From positions 124,001 to 188,000 of the forward strand of contig NZ_JAKKFD010000021.1 in the NCBI RefSeq assembly GCF_022229005.1: DNA of 64,000 bases. The letters are read 5' to 3'. The notes under the pieces are model-generated. The model was not told where the DNA came from. It made no database searches and was given only the letters and a program-made list of their open reading frames with translations. Below are positions 1 through 9,203 of the stretch, in pieces (the stretch's first letter is position 1; each line of letters opens with the position of its first letter). The DNA comes from Micromonospora trifolii (lineage in GTDB: Bacteria; Actinomycetota; Actinomycetes; Mycobacteriales; Micromonosporaceae). The position numbers and the translations under genes were made by a program.

Positions 1-2568
1 CTGCCCGTCGCGAATCAGCCGGGTGGCGTCGAGCACGCTGACGACAGCCGGCAGGCCATACTCCCTCGCGATCACCGCGCCGTGCGTCATCAACCCGCCG
101 ACCTCCGTCACCAGACCGGCGATGCCGACGAACAGGGGCGTCCAGCTCGGGTCCGTGTGGGCCGTGACGAGGATGTCACCCGCCTCGAGGTCGGCCTGTG
201 CCATGTCCAGGATGACGCGGGCCCGCCCTTCGACAGTCCCGGCGGACACCGGCACACCGGCCAGGGCGCCGGCCGGCACGTCGTCGCGTCGGTACGCGCC
301 GGTGATCGCCTCGCCGTCGGAGGTCAACACCCGGGGTGGGGTGAGCGCCTGGTACGACCGGAACTCGTCCCGGCGTCGCCGGATCAGCTCGTCGTCCACC
401 CGGTGCGAGCGCGCGACATCGTGGAACTCCTGGAACGTGAGGTAGAAGGCGTCTTCGGTCTCGGCGAGCACGCCGGCCCGCACCAGACGCTCGGCCTCCG
501 CCAGCAGGGCCTGCTTGTAGGCGAAGTAGCGGCTGATGATGTCGTACTTCGGGTACTCCCGATAGCCGATGAAGGCCCGCACCCGGTCGATCATCCGCGC
601 GGTCTCGTCGGCCTTCTGCTGCCCGTCCGGCAGCGCCCGCAGGCGCGTCAACACCTCCTGGGCCTGCTCCTGCGCCTGCTGTTGGCCCTGCTCGAAGCGC
701 CGCTGGGCCGCGCCCGGCTCGAAGAGCTTGACGTTGTCCAGGAGCACGGGCACGAGCGTGCCGGGGCGTTCGCTCCACCGCGGCCTGGTGATGTCGATCT
801 CGCCGACGCAGCGCATGCCGTACCGGTCGAGGTACGCCTCGATGGCGGCCCGCGCCTCGGCCCCGCCCGCGACCTTCGGCAGCTCGTCGAGGAAGTCGTC
901 GTGCGCGACGTCCTGGAGCAACGCCACCACCTCCGGATGCGGACGGATCACGTCGGCGACGTCGAGCAGCGCCAGCCCCATCTCCGACGTGACGTTGCCG
1001 GGGGCGGACAGGGTGAGGGTGTCCGCGGCGTTCTTCTCGCCCAGCCACTCGTGCAGCCGGTCGTTGAGCCACCAGGTGGCCTCCATGCCGGCCATGATCG
1101 CCTGCATGTTCAGCGGATCACCGAGGACCCGCTTGTGTTCCTGGAAGGCCTCCACCAGGAAGTCGAACAGCGCCGGACCGGTCACCGTCGCGATATCGCG
1201 CCGCAGGGCGGCGATGGACGCCTCGCTGCGTTCGATCAGCTCGGCGACGACGGCCGGGTCGGTGTCGGCCGAGGTGGACGCGCCGCCGGTCGTCGGCCTA
1301 CCCGGACCACCCTGGTCCGGGAGCGTCGGAATGAAGTCCCGGCGGTCGAGGAGGGTCTCCAGCGCGTCCTTCATGAGCGGATCGTCGCGCCCCGCCATCG
1401 TGAGGAAGCCGGCGCGGCTGGCGGGGGAGGCCAGCAACCGGGTGGCGTCGACGAACAACCTCCCGCCGGCCGCCAGCATCGGGGCCATGGCGGTCAGCTG
1501 CCACATGGAGAGCCCCAGCGGCCGCATCGCGTCGGTCATCATCTGCTGGTGGCCGACCGAGAGGTAGACGTGGTTCTCCTGGTCGTCGGCCGCCGGAATG
1601 GGAAACAGCGTGGTGATCGGCCGGCTCTGCACGATCTGGAAGTCGTCGTCGACCAGGCACCACTCGATGTCCTGCGGGCGGCCGAAGTGCGCCTCGATCC
1701 GTCGCCCCAGCCGGACGAGCCGCAGCACCTGGGCCTGCGTCAGCGCTGGCTGCTCCTGCCGCTGCCTGTCGATCGCCACTTCGCGCGTCCCGCCGCCCGG
1801 CAGCGCGGCGACCGCACGCTCCTTCGCGGCGACAGTGCCGGCGACGACCTCGCCATCGCGCACCGTGAAGATGTCCGGGTTCACCAGGCCGGACACCAGG
1901 GCTTCGCCGAGGCCGAAGCTGGCGTCCACTGTCGCGACCTTCCGGTTGCCAGTTACCGGGTCCGCCGTGAACAGGATGCCGGAGGCATCCGGAAAAACCA
2001 TCCGCTGTACGACGACAGCCATCTGGACGGTGCGGTGGTCGATGCCGTTGCGCAGGCGGTAGATGACGGCCCGCTCGGTGAACAGCGACGCCCAGCACCG
2101 GCTGACGTGCCGCAGGACCGCCTCCGGTCCCACCACGTTCAGGTAGGTGTCCTGCTGGCCGGCGAAGGACGCCGTGGGCATGTCCTCGGCCGTCGCGCTG
2201 GAGCGCACGGCGTAGGCGGTCTGCTCGCCGAACCGGGCGAGCGCGCCGGTGATCGCGGCGGCCAGCTCGCCCGGGACCGCTGTCTCCTCGATGCTGCGGC
2301 GGATCTCCGCGCTGAGCGTGCGAATCTCCTCCCGGTCGTCCGGCCTCAGACGCGACAGCTGATCCAGCCGATCGTCGATCGACGGCGTCCGGGTCATGAT
2401 CTGCCGGAAGGCGGCCGTCGTCACGCAGAACCCGGTCGGCACCCGGATGCCGTCGATCCGGGACAGCGCGCCCAGGTGCGCGGCCTTGCCGCCGACGAGC
2501 GACACCTGCGTCTCGTCGACCTCTCGAAGATCCACCAGCGGTGCCTGGTCGCCGCGGTCCCCGTTCAT
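1..2568 (-). CDS. rph: Rifampicin phosphotransferase-like protein (PEP synthase fold), C-terminus beyond the window
   Basis: Probable ATP-dependent rifamycin phosphotransferase, a cytoplasmic enzyme that inactivates rifamycins. The frame is open from the ATG at 2566-2568 to the window edge (856 codons); known Rph proteins are about 865-870 aa, so only some 10-15 residues are missing. The N-terminus has the VGGKAAHLG motif of the PEP synthase/PPDK ATP-binding domain. A long middle domain follows, then the swivelling histidine domain near the edge, with motif EVGGLMTHGAVIAREYG and candidate catalytic His829. This order (ATP domain, drug-binding domain, His domain) and length fit Rph better than the PPDK or PEP synthase enzymes, which carry an extra PEP-binding barrel. 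A near-consensus rifamycin-associated element lies in the promoter. An in-frame GTG three codons upstream is an alternative start. Confidence 0.85.
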   Translation of the reverse strand, partial: MNGDRGDQAPLVDLREVDETQVSLVGGKAAHLGALSRIDGIRVPTGFCVTTAAFRQIMTRTPSIDDRLDQLSRLRPDDREEIRTLSAEIRRSIEETAVPGELAAAITGALARFGEQTAYAVRSSATAEDMPTASFAGQQDTYLNVVGPEAVLRHVSRCWASLFTERAVIYRLRNGIDHRTVQMAVVVQRMVFPDASGILFTADPVTGNRKVATVDASFGLGEALVSGLVNPDIFTVRDGEVVAGTVAAKERAVAALPGGGTREVAIDRQRQEQPALTQAQVLRLVRLGRRIEAHFGRPQDIEWCLVDDDFQIVQSRPITTLFPIPAADDQENHVYLSVGHQQMMTDAMRPLGLSMWQLTAMAPMLAAGGRLFVDATRLLASPASRAGFLTMAGRDDPLMKDALETLLDRRDFIPTLPDQGGPGRPTTGGASTSADTDPAVVAELIERSEASIAALRRDIATVTGPALFDFLVEAFQEHKRVLGDPLNMQAIMAGMEATWWLNDRLHEWLGEKNAADTLTLSAPGNVTSEMGLALLDVADVIRPHPEVVALLQDVAHDDFLDELPKVAGGAEARAAIEAYLDRYGMRCVGEIDITRPRWSERPGTLVPVLLDNVKLFEPGAAQRRFEQGQQQAQEQAQEVLTRLRALPDGQQKADETARMIDRVRAFIGYREYPKYDIISRYFAYKQALLAEAERLVRAGVLAETEDAFYLTFQEFHDVARSHRVDDELIRRRRDEFRSYQALTPPRVLTSDGEAITGAYRRDDVPAGALAGVPVSAGTVEGRARVILDMAQADLEAGDILVTAHTDPSWTPLFVGIAGLVTEVGGLMTHGAVIAREYGLPAVVSVLDATRLIRDGQ

Positions 2569-2641
2569 CGACAACACACCCACGTCGCGCCCCCGTTACC
2601 TCGTTTGTGCTGGTCCGGCCGCCGATTCTGCGCCACGACCG

Positions 2642-2660
2642 GGGTCTTGCCGCAAGCCCC
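2642..2660 (-). promoter_or_regulatory. Rifamycin-associated element (RAE) in the rph promoter
   Basis: Read on the minus strand, the 19 bases are GGGGCTTGCGGCAAGACCC. This differs at one position from the RAE consensus I recall (GGGGCTTGCGGCAAGGCCC), which is found upstream of rifamycin-inactivating genes in actinomycetes. A TTGCGG hexamer (2650-2655) inside the element and a CAGAAT hexamer (2625-2630), 19 nt apart, could be the -35 and -10. The RAE sits about 75 bp before the rph start. Confidence 0.85.
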
Positions 2661-2737
2661 CAGGTGCGGTATACGTTAGAAGTGGCAGGGAGAGTGATCT
2701 CCTTGCCGCTTGCTTTGTGTCGGGGTGGCCGGGCCAC

Positions 2738-3439
2738 TCAGTCGTAGGGGAGTCGGCGCGGCTCGATTCTCAACCCTCGGCCCAGCTGCCAGGAGGCGGT
2801 CGGCCAGGCCGCGATGAACCCGGCTATCAGTCCGAGCTGACCGGCGAACCAGAACGTGGGGCTGTCGGGTCGCAGGGGTGGCTCCGGCAAGACCACACGA
2901 TGCGCGAGGGTCAACCACGCGAACAGGGCCACCTCGAACGCGGTGATGGTCAGCAGCTCGATCCTGCCGACCTTCGACGCCGCGTGCCAGACCTTCGACA
3001 GGCTGCGGCCCGGCCCGGCGAAGTACCGGAAGAGCACGGCGATCGTCACCGCCATCAGGTAGTCGCCGGCGTAGTCGACCCACATCGGGTCCTCGGCCGG
3101 GTCGAATCTCACGGCGTACAGGGCGACCTCGGCGACGATGAAGCCGAGAGCGCAGTGGGCGCCGCAGCGGGACACGTGGGTGACGACGATGCCCCGGCGG
3201 GGCCGCCGCGGTTGACCCTCCTGCCGCCGTCGGGTGAACGACTCGGGCCTGCCCCAGTTCCAGTAGAGGCGGACGGCGGCGGGGCCGATGTAGAGGACGG
3301 TCACCAGCCAGACGATCTCCATGACCCGGACCGGCTGACGGTGTCCGCGCAGATAGGTGTCGGCCAGGACGACCGCGAAGCTGACGACACCGACCGCGAG
3401 CGAAGCCCACGAGAGCGCTACGAGCCAGGTAGGTTGCAT
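2738..3439 (-). CDS. DUF4396 membrane protein
   Basis: 233 aa integral membrane protein of unknown function. Two hydrophobic helices open the protein (about residues 8-28 and 42-60). A basic loop (about 68-85) leads into a THVSRCGAHCALGFIVAE segment, then three further hydrophobic segments. The His/Cys-containing segment before a helix is the hallmark of DUF4396; other members usually have a THCGAGCxxGD-like version, so the metal-type residues are partly altered here. The short gap to rph (about 170 bp) holds the RAE, so an effect of rifamycin on this gene is possible but not shown, as it lies upstream of the element. Confidence 0.75.
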   Translation of the reverse strand: MQPTWLVALSWASLAVGVVSFAVVLADTYLRGHRQPVRVMEIVWLVTVLYIGPAAVRLYWNWGRPESFTRRRQEGQPRRPRRGIVVTHVSRCGAHCALGFIVAEVALYAVRFDPAEDPMWVDYAGDYLMAVTIAVLFRYFAGPGRSLSKVWHAASKVGRIELLTITAFEVALFAWLTLAHRVVLPEPPLRPDSPTFWFAGQLGLIAGFIAAWPTASWQLGRGLRIEPRRLPYD

Positions 3440-3596
3440 CCTCGCCCCTTCCGCCAGCCGGGCGAGTCTTTCATGTCGTACTCGTTCGGATCGGCGGATC
3501 GGGCGTTCCCGCCTGCCGGCGCGGACGGATTCACCCTCCCCGGCCTCGCCTGGACGGTGGAGTGGTCCCAGCCAACTGCTGCACTACGGTGCGAGG

Positions 3597-4067
3597 GTGA
3601 CGAGTGCCCCTCGCGAAGCGGAAGCGCGTGTCGGACCGGTCGGCGCGCTGCTCTCCCGGCTCCTGTTCCTGGCGATCTGCCTACCCGGACCGGTACTGCT
3701 CGTCGCCGCTGTGACGCTGGATCCGCCGCGATCGTCCACCGACTTCTGGGGTCTGCTGGTCGGTGGCGTCCTGGCGACGGCCATCGGTGTCGGGTTCGGC
3801 GTCTTCGGATGGCGGGTGGTGGGCCGCTCGCGCCGCGACTCGCGTCAACTGGCCGCCACCGGTGTGGCCGCGACGGCGGAGATCCTCGCGGTGGCGAACC
3901 ACCTGGCGGGAGAGAACCCCGAGTTGGAACTCCGCCTGCGCATCAGCGGGCCGGGGTTCGCCACCTTCGAGGCGGACACGATCCGCGCGACCGACCCCGC
4001 CCTCGTGCCCGGCGCGGCGCTGGCCGCCGTGGTGGACCCCGCCGACCGCCTCTTCGCGATCATTTGA
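3597..4067 (+). CDS. Small membrane protein with C-terminal soluble domain
   Basis: 156 aa. Two transmembrane segments (about residues 17-40 and 50-70) are followed by a soluble domain of about 80 residues rich in short beta-strand patterns, ending DPADRLFAII. I do not recognise a named family. The GTG at 3597 was chosen because TACGGT (3585-3590) lies exactly 6 nt before it, a leaderless-promoter geometry. An upstream ATG in the same frame (3357) would overlap the DUF4396 gene on the opposite strand and add a non-hydrophobic, Arg/Ser-rich extension. Confidence 0.65.
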   Translation: MTSAPREAEARVGPVGALLSRLLFLAICLPGPVLLVAAVTLDPPRSSTDFWGLLVGGVLATAIGVGFGVFGWRVVGRSRRDSRQLAATGVAATAEILAVANHLAGENPELELRLRISGPGFATFEADTIRATDPALVPGAALAAVVDPADRLFAII

Positions 4068-4132
4068 GCTTCCCCTCGCCCAGCATGATCGGCGGGTCGA
4101 AGTGGCATCGCCGCGCTGGCAGACTCTCGGGC

Positions 4133-4915
4133 ATGGTCGACTGGTATACGCAGGCCGAAGTGGACGGCGACGTCGTCCGGATCTCGGAGCCGCACGTCAA
4201 CGAACTGCTGTCGGCGAACTTCTGGTGGTTGCGGGGCGACGATCGGGACATCCTGATCGACGCCGGTCTCGGTGTCGTCGGCGTGCGGGAGGCGATTCCG
4301 GGCCTGTTCGAGCGCGATCCGATGGTCGTGCTCACCCACGCGCACCTGGATCACGTCGGTGGGGCGTCGGAGTTCGGGGACCGGGCCGCCCACCCCGCCG
4401 AGGCGGGAATCTTGGCGGCGGGCATACCGGCGAGCCTGTACGGCCCGGAACTCTTCGACAAGCTGGGCATCGACGCCGCCGGGGAAGTCGTCCCGGATCT
4501 CATGATCGACGTTCTGCCCGATCCCGCGTACGACCCGGCTGCCTACCGCGTCGCGCCGATGACCCTGCACCGCCTGCTCGACCACGGCGACCGGATCGAC
4601 CTGGGCGGGCGGGTGCTGACCGTGCTGCACCTTCCCGGTCACACGCCGGGGAGCATCGCCCTGCTGGAGGAGCGCACCGGCACCCTGTACTCCGGCGACA
4701 TCATCTACGAGGGTGCCCTGATCGACAGTCTGCCGAACTCCGACGTGGCCGCGTACCGGCGAAGCATGGAGTTTCTCGTCGACCTCGACGTGTCCGTCGT
4801 CCATCCCGGCCACGGGGACAGCTTCGACAAGTCACGGCTTCGCCAGTTGGCCGAGACCTACCTGCGCAAGACTGTCGCCAACGTTGCCGATGAGGAAAGC
4901 CGACATATAGCATAA
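4133..4915 (+). CDS. Metallo-beta-lactamase fold hydrolase
   Basis: 260 aa cytoplasmic MBL-fold hydrolase; substrate unknown. The zinc motif THAHLDH is at residues 68-74 (His69, His71, Asp73, His74). Later ligands are visible in HLPGHTPGS, SGDIIYEG and HPGHGDSF. The overall pattern resembles glyoxalase II or quorum-quenching-like hydrolases, but nothing fixes the substrate. The start has no Shine-Dalgarno; CAGACT ends 7 nt before the ATG. It is followed by a TMEM175-type channel gene, whose likely -10 overlaps this gene's stop codon. Confidence 0.85.
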   Translation: MVDWYTQAEVDGDVVRISEPHVNELLSANFWWLRGDDRDILIDAGLGVVGVREAIPGLFERDPMVVLTHAHLDHVGGASEFGDRAAHPAEAGILAAGIPASLYGPELFDKLGIDAAGEVVPDLMIDVLPDPAYDPAAYRVAPMTLHRLLDHGDRIDLGGRVLTVLHLPGHTPGSIALLEERTGTLYSGDIIYEGALIDSLPNSDVAAYRRSMEFLVDLDVSVVHPGHGDSFDKSRLRQLAETYLRKTVANVADEESRHIA

Positions 4916-4923
4916 TTCGTGAG

Positions 4924-5577
4924 GTGCCTCCCCAAAGGGAAACCTCGCGGCTCACCCGTAGCCCGGGTCGGTTGCTGTCCTTCAGCGACGGTGTCTTCGC
5001 GATCGCCGTGACGCTTCTGGTGCTGGAGATCCAACCGCCCCACGACTTCGGGCGCCTCGTCCAGGGGCTCGGTGCGCTGTGGCCCTCGTATCTGGCGTAC
5101 ACGCTGAGCTTCCTGCTCATCGGGCAGGTGTGGGTGAATCACCACGTCATGTTCGACCGCGTCCGGCACGTCGACCGGTGGGTCCTGTTCCTCAACACGC
5201 TGCTCCTGATGGTCATCGCGTTCCTGCCGTTCTCCACGTCACTGCTCGCCGACGCGTTGCGGGCGGAGCAGGGGCTGCGCGCCTCGGTAGTCGTCTACGG
5301 CGGCACACTGTGGACGGCAGCGGCCCTCTTCAACATCGTGTGGGTGCACCTGCGCCGGGCCAAACTGCTGGACCCCGGCCTCGGTCCCTTCGGTGCGCGG
5401 GCCATCGGCCGCCGGTTCGCGCTCGCACTGGTCTGGATCGGCTCCGGCATCCTCGTCGGCGCGTTCGTACCGATCGCCGGCGTCGCCATCATCGCCGCGT
5501 TCCTGCCCGCCTACTACCTGCCCATCCGCGGCGAGTACGGCGAGGACGACACCCCCGCCGAGCAGCAAGCCCGGTAA
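4924..5577 (+). CDS. TMEM175-family (DUF1211) membrane protein, putative potassium channel
   Basis: 217 aa with six hydrophobic segments. The N-terminal RLLSFSDGVFAIAVTLLVLEI carries the FSD motif that lines the pore of bacterial TMEM175-type potassium channels, and the family typically has this length. GTG start; CATAAT (4911-4916) ends 7 nt before it and includes the TAA stop of the MBL gene, so this gene is likely transcribed from its own leaderless promoter. Ion selectivity is inferred from the family. Confidence 0.85.
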   Translation: MPPQRETSRLTRSPGRLLSFSDGVFAIAVTLLVLEIQPPHDFGRLVQGLGALWPSYLAYTLSFLLIGQVWVNHHVMFDRVRHVDRWVLFLNTLLLMVIAFLPFSTSLLADALRAEQGLRASVVVYGGTLWTAAALFNIVWVHLRRAKLLDPGLGPFGARAIGRRFALALVWIGSGILVGAFVPIAGVAIIAAFLPAYYLPIRGEYGEDDTPAEQQAR

Positions 5578-5591
5578 CTAGAGTCGCTGCC

Positions 5592-6035
5592 ATGCGGATC
5601 ACTATCGACGGCACCGACTTCCCAGGTCAGCGTCCCGGTGCGGAGGCCGACGCGCTGCGGCGGGGCAACGTGCACGTCGGGGTTCAGCGCAAGGCCGAGG
5701 TGGTCGATCAGGTGCCGGCCGACGCCGCCAGCGCCACCTGGTCCTTCGAGGTGTCCAGCCGCGAGATCGACGGAGCACTCGACGTCGGCGGCCCCTGGGT
5801 GCACGGCCGCCCCGGGGCGCGGTTTCTCTACCTGAGCTGGGGCGCGGTGACCCAGGACGGCTTCGCGATGTTCCGACGAGCGAAGTTGATGTTCACCGAC
5901 GTGCCGACCGAGCTGCTGCGCGCCGCACACGAGGGCAACGCGACGCTGGTCGGCCGGGTCGGGTTGAGCGATGCCGCCGGTGGGCCGATCTGCGCTCGGG
6001 TGCACCCGCCCGCCATCGCCTGGGCGGTGGAGTGA
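5592..6035 (+). CDS. DUF5990 family protein
   Basis: 147 aa soluble protein, start MRITIDGTDFPG. It contains the DUF5990-type pattern VHVGVQR near residue 30, then a block with HGRPGARFLYLSWG, and ends with IAWAVE. Function unknown. TAGAGT (5579-5584) lies 7 nt before the ATG and there is no Shine-Dalgarno, which supports the start and a leaderless transcript. It lies 14 nt after the channel gene on the same strand. Confidence 0.75.
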   Translation: MRITIDGTDFPGQRPGAEADALRRGNVHVGVQRKAEVVDQVPADAASATWSFEVSSREIDGALDVGGPWVHGRPGARFLYLSWGAVTQDGFAMFRRAKLMFTDVPTELLRAAHEGNATLVGRVGLSDAAGGPICARVHPPAIAWAVE

Positions 6036-6048
6036 ATGCCTTCGAGAA

Positions 6049-7140
6049 CTAGCTGCCGAAGTCGACGCCGCCGAGGGAGACGGAGCGGTATGCGGCGAGG
6101 TGTTCGGCCTGCGCGGTGATGGCCTTACGCGTGGCGTCCGACAGCCGGTGCCACGGCTGCACGGCGACAGCGAACGTCCTGCCGGACTTGCGGGGCCGCC
6201 AGGTGCCGACCAACTCGCCGTCGACCAGGACGGCGCCGGGGCGACCCAGAACCGGCCACAGCTCCTTGGCGTGGGCGGCGTCCGGCACCAGCGTTGCCCG
6301 GTCCTTGGCCTGCAGGAACAGGTCGAACGGGCCGAGCAGACGGGTGACCATGGCGTCAGCCGACTCCAGCGCCTCCTCGTCGGCGGCGAGCAGTGAGCGC
6401 ACCTCGCGGTCGACAGTCACCTCGATCACATCGTCGGGCCAGCGCGCCTTCACGTCCTTCACCGGGGCGTCGAGATAGTCGGCCACCTGTTTCGGGGTCG
6501 CCGGACCGAGCAGGCGAAGATACCCGCGGATCAGGTCGAAGCGGTCGCCCGCAGCGGCTGCCTTCCTGAACCCGGTGATGCGCCGCAGGACCGGGGGCGA
6601 GGTGTCGAGCTGCAACTCCAGCCCGGCCCGCACGGCGGCGAGCCGGAACGGCATCTCGTAAACGTGCGTGGCGTCGCACGGCCGGCAGAACCGCAGATAC
6701 GGCTCGGGCAGCATGGTGGCCAGCCGGCCGGAAACGACCCCCTTGACCGTCGGTGTGCTGACGATGGCCCGCATCCGGTCGGCAATCTCGTCCAGGCCCG
6801 CGAGGGTGTCGATGCCAGCGGCCTTCAACGGTTTCGCGGCGTCGTAGATGCGCTTGCCCGCGTCGGCCTCGGAGAAGGGCTCGACGGCGGACGCGACCTT
6901 CGCGACGTCGGCCCGGCGGTAGAGGTGAGGAGCACCCCGCACGGTCCACAACAGGACCAGATCCGTGTCGGACAACGCGGTCACGTCGACCCCGCGCACC
7001 GCCAGCGCCCACCGGCCGCCGTCCGGACCGGTGTTCTGCACGCCGAGGTCCAGGACGGCGGTGTCGGCGAGCGTGCCGTCGTCCCGGTCGAGCTGCTGGG
7101 CTCGGACCCGGAAGTTCATCACCTGGTGCCGATCGACCAT
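6049..7140 (-). CDS. Winged-helix DNA-binding domain protein (HTH_42 / YcaQ-AlkX-like)
   Basis: 363 aa. This family comprises winged-helix proteins, some of which are DNA glycosylases (AlkX/YcaQ, AZL-type) that unhook interstrand crosslinks or alkylated bases. Visible features are DTDLVLLWTVRGAPHLYRRAD (about residues 57-77), two winged-helix segments in the middle, and the C-terminal LVDGELVGTWRPRKSGRTFAVAVQPW, all typical of pfam06224. A glycosylase activity is inferred from the family, not shown. TAGGGT, overlapping the stop of the upstream DUF418 gene, lies 6 nt before the ATG. Confidence 0.8.
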   Translation of the reverse strand: MVDRHQVMNFRVRAQQLDRDDGTLADTAVLDLGVQNTGPDGGRWALAVRGVDVTALSDTDLVLLWTVRGAPHLYRRADVAKVASAVEPFSEADAGKRIYDAAKPLKAAGIDTLAGLDEIADRMRAIVSTPTVKGVVSGRLATMLPEPYLRFCRPCDATHVYEMPFRLAAVRAGLELQLDTSPPVLRRITGFRKAAAAGDRFDLIRGYLRLLGPATPKQVADYLDAPVKDVKARWPDDVIEVTVDREVRSLLAADEEALESADAMVTRLLGPFDLFLQAKDRATLVPDAAHAKELWPVLGRPGAVLVDGELVGTWRPRKSGRTFAVAVQPWHRLSDATRKAITAQAEHLAAYRSVSLGGVDFGS

Positions 7141-7149
7141 GTCAGCACC

Positions 7150-8337
7150 CTAGTTGGGACGGCGCTCCCGGTGGGTCCAGGCGCGCAACGCCCATTCGGC
7201 GGGGCCGTAGCGGAACCGCCGCAGCCACCACGAGCTGACCACCAGTTGCACCGCGAAGATCACCAGTGCGATCAGCAGTGTCTGTGCCGGCGAGGTGCGG
7301 CCGACCAGGCCCCACCCGACGCCGGTGAAGACGAGCACGCACACGAGCGACTGGGCCAGGTAGTTCGTCAGGGCCATCCGCCCAGCGGGCGCGAACGCGT
7401 CCGCGACGCGCGGCCGCCGCGTGAACAGGCGCAGCAGGGTCGCGGCGTAGGCGGCGGCCAGGAACGGCGCGGTGACGATGCTGACCATCAGTCCGGTCAG
7501 GTTCGCCGTAGAACCACCGACCGCGAACACGACGGCGCCGGCCAGACCGATCGGATACCCCACCCTTTCGCATCGGTGCAGCAGGTCCTCGTGGGCGGGC
7601 ACGGTGGCGAGGAGCCGGTGCTTGCCGGCGGCGAGGCCGACGAGGAACGCCGCGAACGCCAGCGGCCCCTGCACGGCGAGGCCGCCGATCATCGCCGGCA
7701 TCGACCGCAGGTGCTCCAGGACGACATCGCCGAGGCCGCCGCCCAGGGCCAGCGTCGAACGGGCACCGGCGCTGACCGCTGTGGCCTCGTCCGGGACCAG
7801 CGTGGCACCGAGGACCGCGGCGATCCCGACCACGACGGCGATGCCGCCGATGATGGACGCCGCCGCGATCAGCGCGGTGCGAGGCGCGATCCGCCGGACC
7901 GCGAGCAGCACGAGACCGAGCAGCGCGTACGTGGTGAGGATGTCGCCGTGGAACAGCAGCACCGCGTGCAGCACACCGAGGACGAACAACCCGGAGAGCC
8001 GGCGCAGGAACGCCGGGCGGAAGGCCGAGCCGCGCCGCGCCGCGGAGTCGAGTTGCAGGGTGAAGCTGTAGCCGAACAGGAAGGCGAACAGCAGGTACGC
8101 CTTCATCGCGAACAACAGCTCCACAGCGCCGGCGATCAGCAGGTCGACGACGCCGCGCGTCGGATCGTCGACCAGGTGGAAGTCGTAGCCGGAGCTGAAG
8201 TACGCGATGTTCACCAGCAGGATGAGCAGCAGCGCGCTTCCCCGCAGCGCGTCCACGGCGGTGATGCGGGCGAGGGTGTCCCCGGGCGAGGGCTGTGGGT
8301 GGCCGTCGCCCGGTCGGTCGAGCCCTGTCACATTCAT
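7150..8337 (-). CDS. DUF418 domain membrane protein
   Basis: 395 aa polytopic membrane protein with about ten hydrophobic segments. The N-terminal RITAVDALRGSALLLILLVNI and the C-terminal block MALTNYLAQSLVCVLVF, ending in WWLRRFRYGPAEWALRAWTHRERR, are diagnostic of DUF418 (YeiB-like, acyltransferase-3-related fold). The ATG at 8337 has a GGAGG Shine-Dalgarno 8-9 nt upstream and was preferred to an upstream ATG at 8415. The substrate is unknown; relatives may transfer acyl groups or transport small molecules. Confidence 0.85.
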   Translation of the reverse strand: MNVTGLDRPGDGHPQPSPGDTLARITAVDALRGSALLLILLVNIAYFSSGYDFHLVDDPTRGVVDLLIAGAVELLFAMKAYLLFAFLFGYSFTLQLDSAARRGSAFRPAFLRRLSGLFVLGVLHAVLLFHGDILTTYALLGLVLLAVRRIAPRTALIAAASIIGGIAVVVGIAAVLGATLVPDEATAVSAGARSTLALGGGLGDVVLEHLRSMPAMIGGLAVQGPLAFAAFLVGLAAGKHRLLATVPAHEDLLHRCERVGYPIGLAGAVVFAVGGSTANLTGLMVSIVTAPFLAAAYAATLLRLFTRRPRVADAFAPAGRMALTNYLAQSLVCVLVFTGVGWGLVGRTSPAQTLLIALVIFAVQLVVSSWWLRRFRYGPAEWALRAWTHRERRPN

Positions 8338-8523
8338 GGTGTCCAGCCTCCGGAGCGTGGCCCGCTGCCGTGAAGTGTTTTCGTCACACGGGCTGTCGTG
8401 ATGAAAAGGCCCCATCCCCGGTCGGGGGGAGGCGATTCCCTCCGCGCGGCGATCCGCTCGTCCCGTCGTTCGGCCACGGTGATCTCAGAGGTGCCAACGC
8501 CCGCCGCTGATGGAGACGACGCC

Positions 8524-9120
8524 GTGACTCGAACACCACGTACGAAGCCAATGCCCGCCCCGCCACCGCCGCCATCCTGGGCCCGCCGAGCCGGTCACGT
8601 GGCGTGGATCGCCCCCGTACTGGGGTTCATCCCGCTGCACGTGCCATGGATCCTCGGCATCCCGCTGTTCGCCAATCCCGGTCCGTTCCGCGAGTGGTAC
8701 CACGGTCGCGGGCCCGGGGTGGGGGACCACCCGGTCGACGGCTTCCTGGGCCTGCCGGCCGGTGCGTTCTACCTGGGCCTCCTGTGCGTGCTCGCCGGGC
8801 TCGGCGGCGTACTGGCGCTGGGGCTCATCCAGGACTGGGGCGTCGTCTTCCCCCGGTGGGTGCCGTGGCTGCGCGGACGCCGGGTGCCGCCGTGGTTGCC
8901 GCTGACGCCAACGGTGCTGGGATCCGCCCTGATGATCGGCTACTCGGCGACCCTGCCCTGGCAGTTCGCCGCGGACCTGCCGGAATCCAGCGCGGAGGAC
9001 ATCTTCACCCCGACCGGCGTCCTCATCGGTCTCCCGCTCCTGCTGGCCTGGGCGGTCGCGTTGCCGCTGGCCGGATGGTCCTACTACCGCCGTACCCGTG
9101 CACTGCGACGCGACCGGTGA
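8524..9120 (+). CDS. Hypothetical multi-pass membrane protein
   Basis: 198 aa with four predicted membrane spans: WIAPVLGFIPLHVPWILG, FYLGLLCVLAGLGGVLAL, LTPTVLGSALMIGYSATLP and LIGLPLLLAWAVALPLAGW. The N-terminus is Pro-rich and basic; the C-terminus is RRTRALRRDR. No recognised domain. The GTG start at 8524 follows a GGAG ribosome site; an ATG at 8398 in the same frame would add a polar 42-residue extension. Divergent from the DUF418 gene. Confidence 0.65.
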   Translation: MTRTPRTKPMPAPPPPPSWARRAGHVAWIAPVLGFIPLHVPWILGIPLFANPGPFREWYHGRGPGVGDHPVDGFLGLPAGAFYLGLLCVLAGLGGVLALGLIQDWGVVFPRWVPWLRGRRVPPWLPLTPTVLGSALMIGYSATLPWQFAADLPESSAEDIFTPTGVLIGLPLLLAWAVALPLAGWSYYRRTRALRRDR

Positions 9121-9203
9121 CGTTCGTCCGGCCCCATGAACGGCCGGCGCTGCCGTCGGTGCGGCCGGGGCTGGATTGCCGACGACTGGGCGCGGTCGTC
9201 ACC

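Noticed and set aside
82..2679. 865-aa plus-strand ORF opposite rph
   Set aside because: Low-complexity shadow of the rph frame; the minus strand has full Rph motifs and an RAE promoter.
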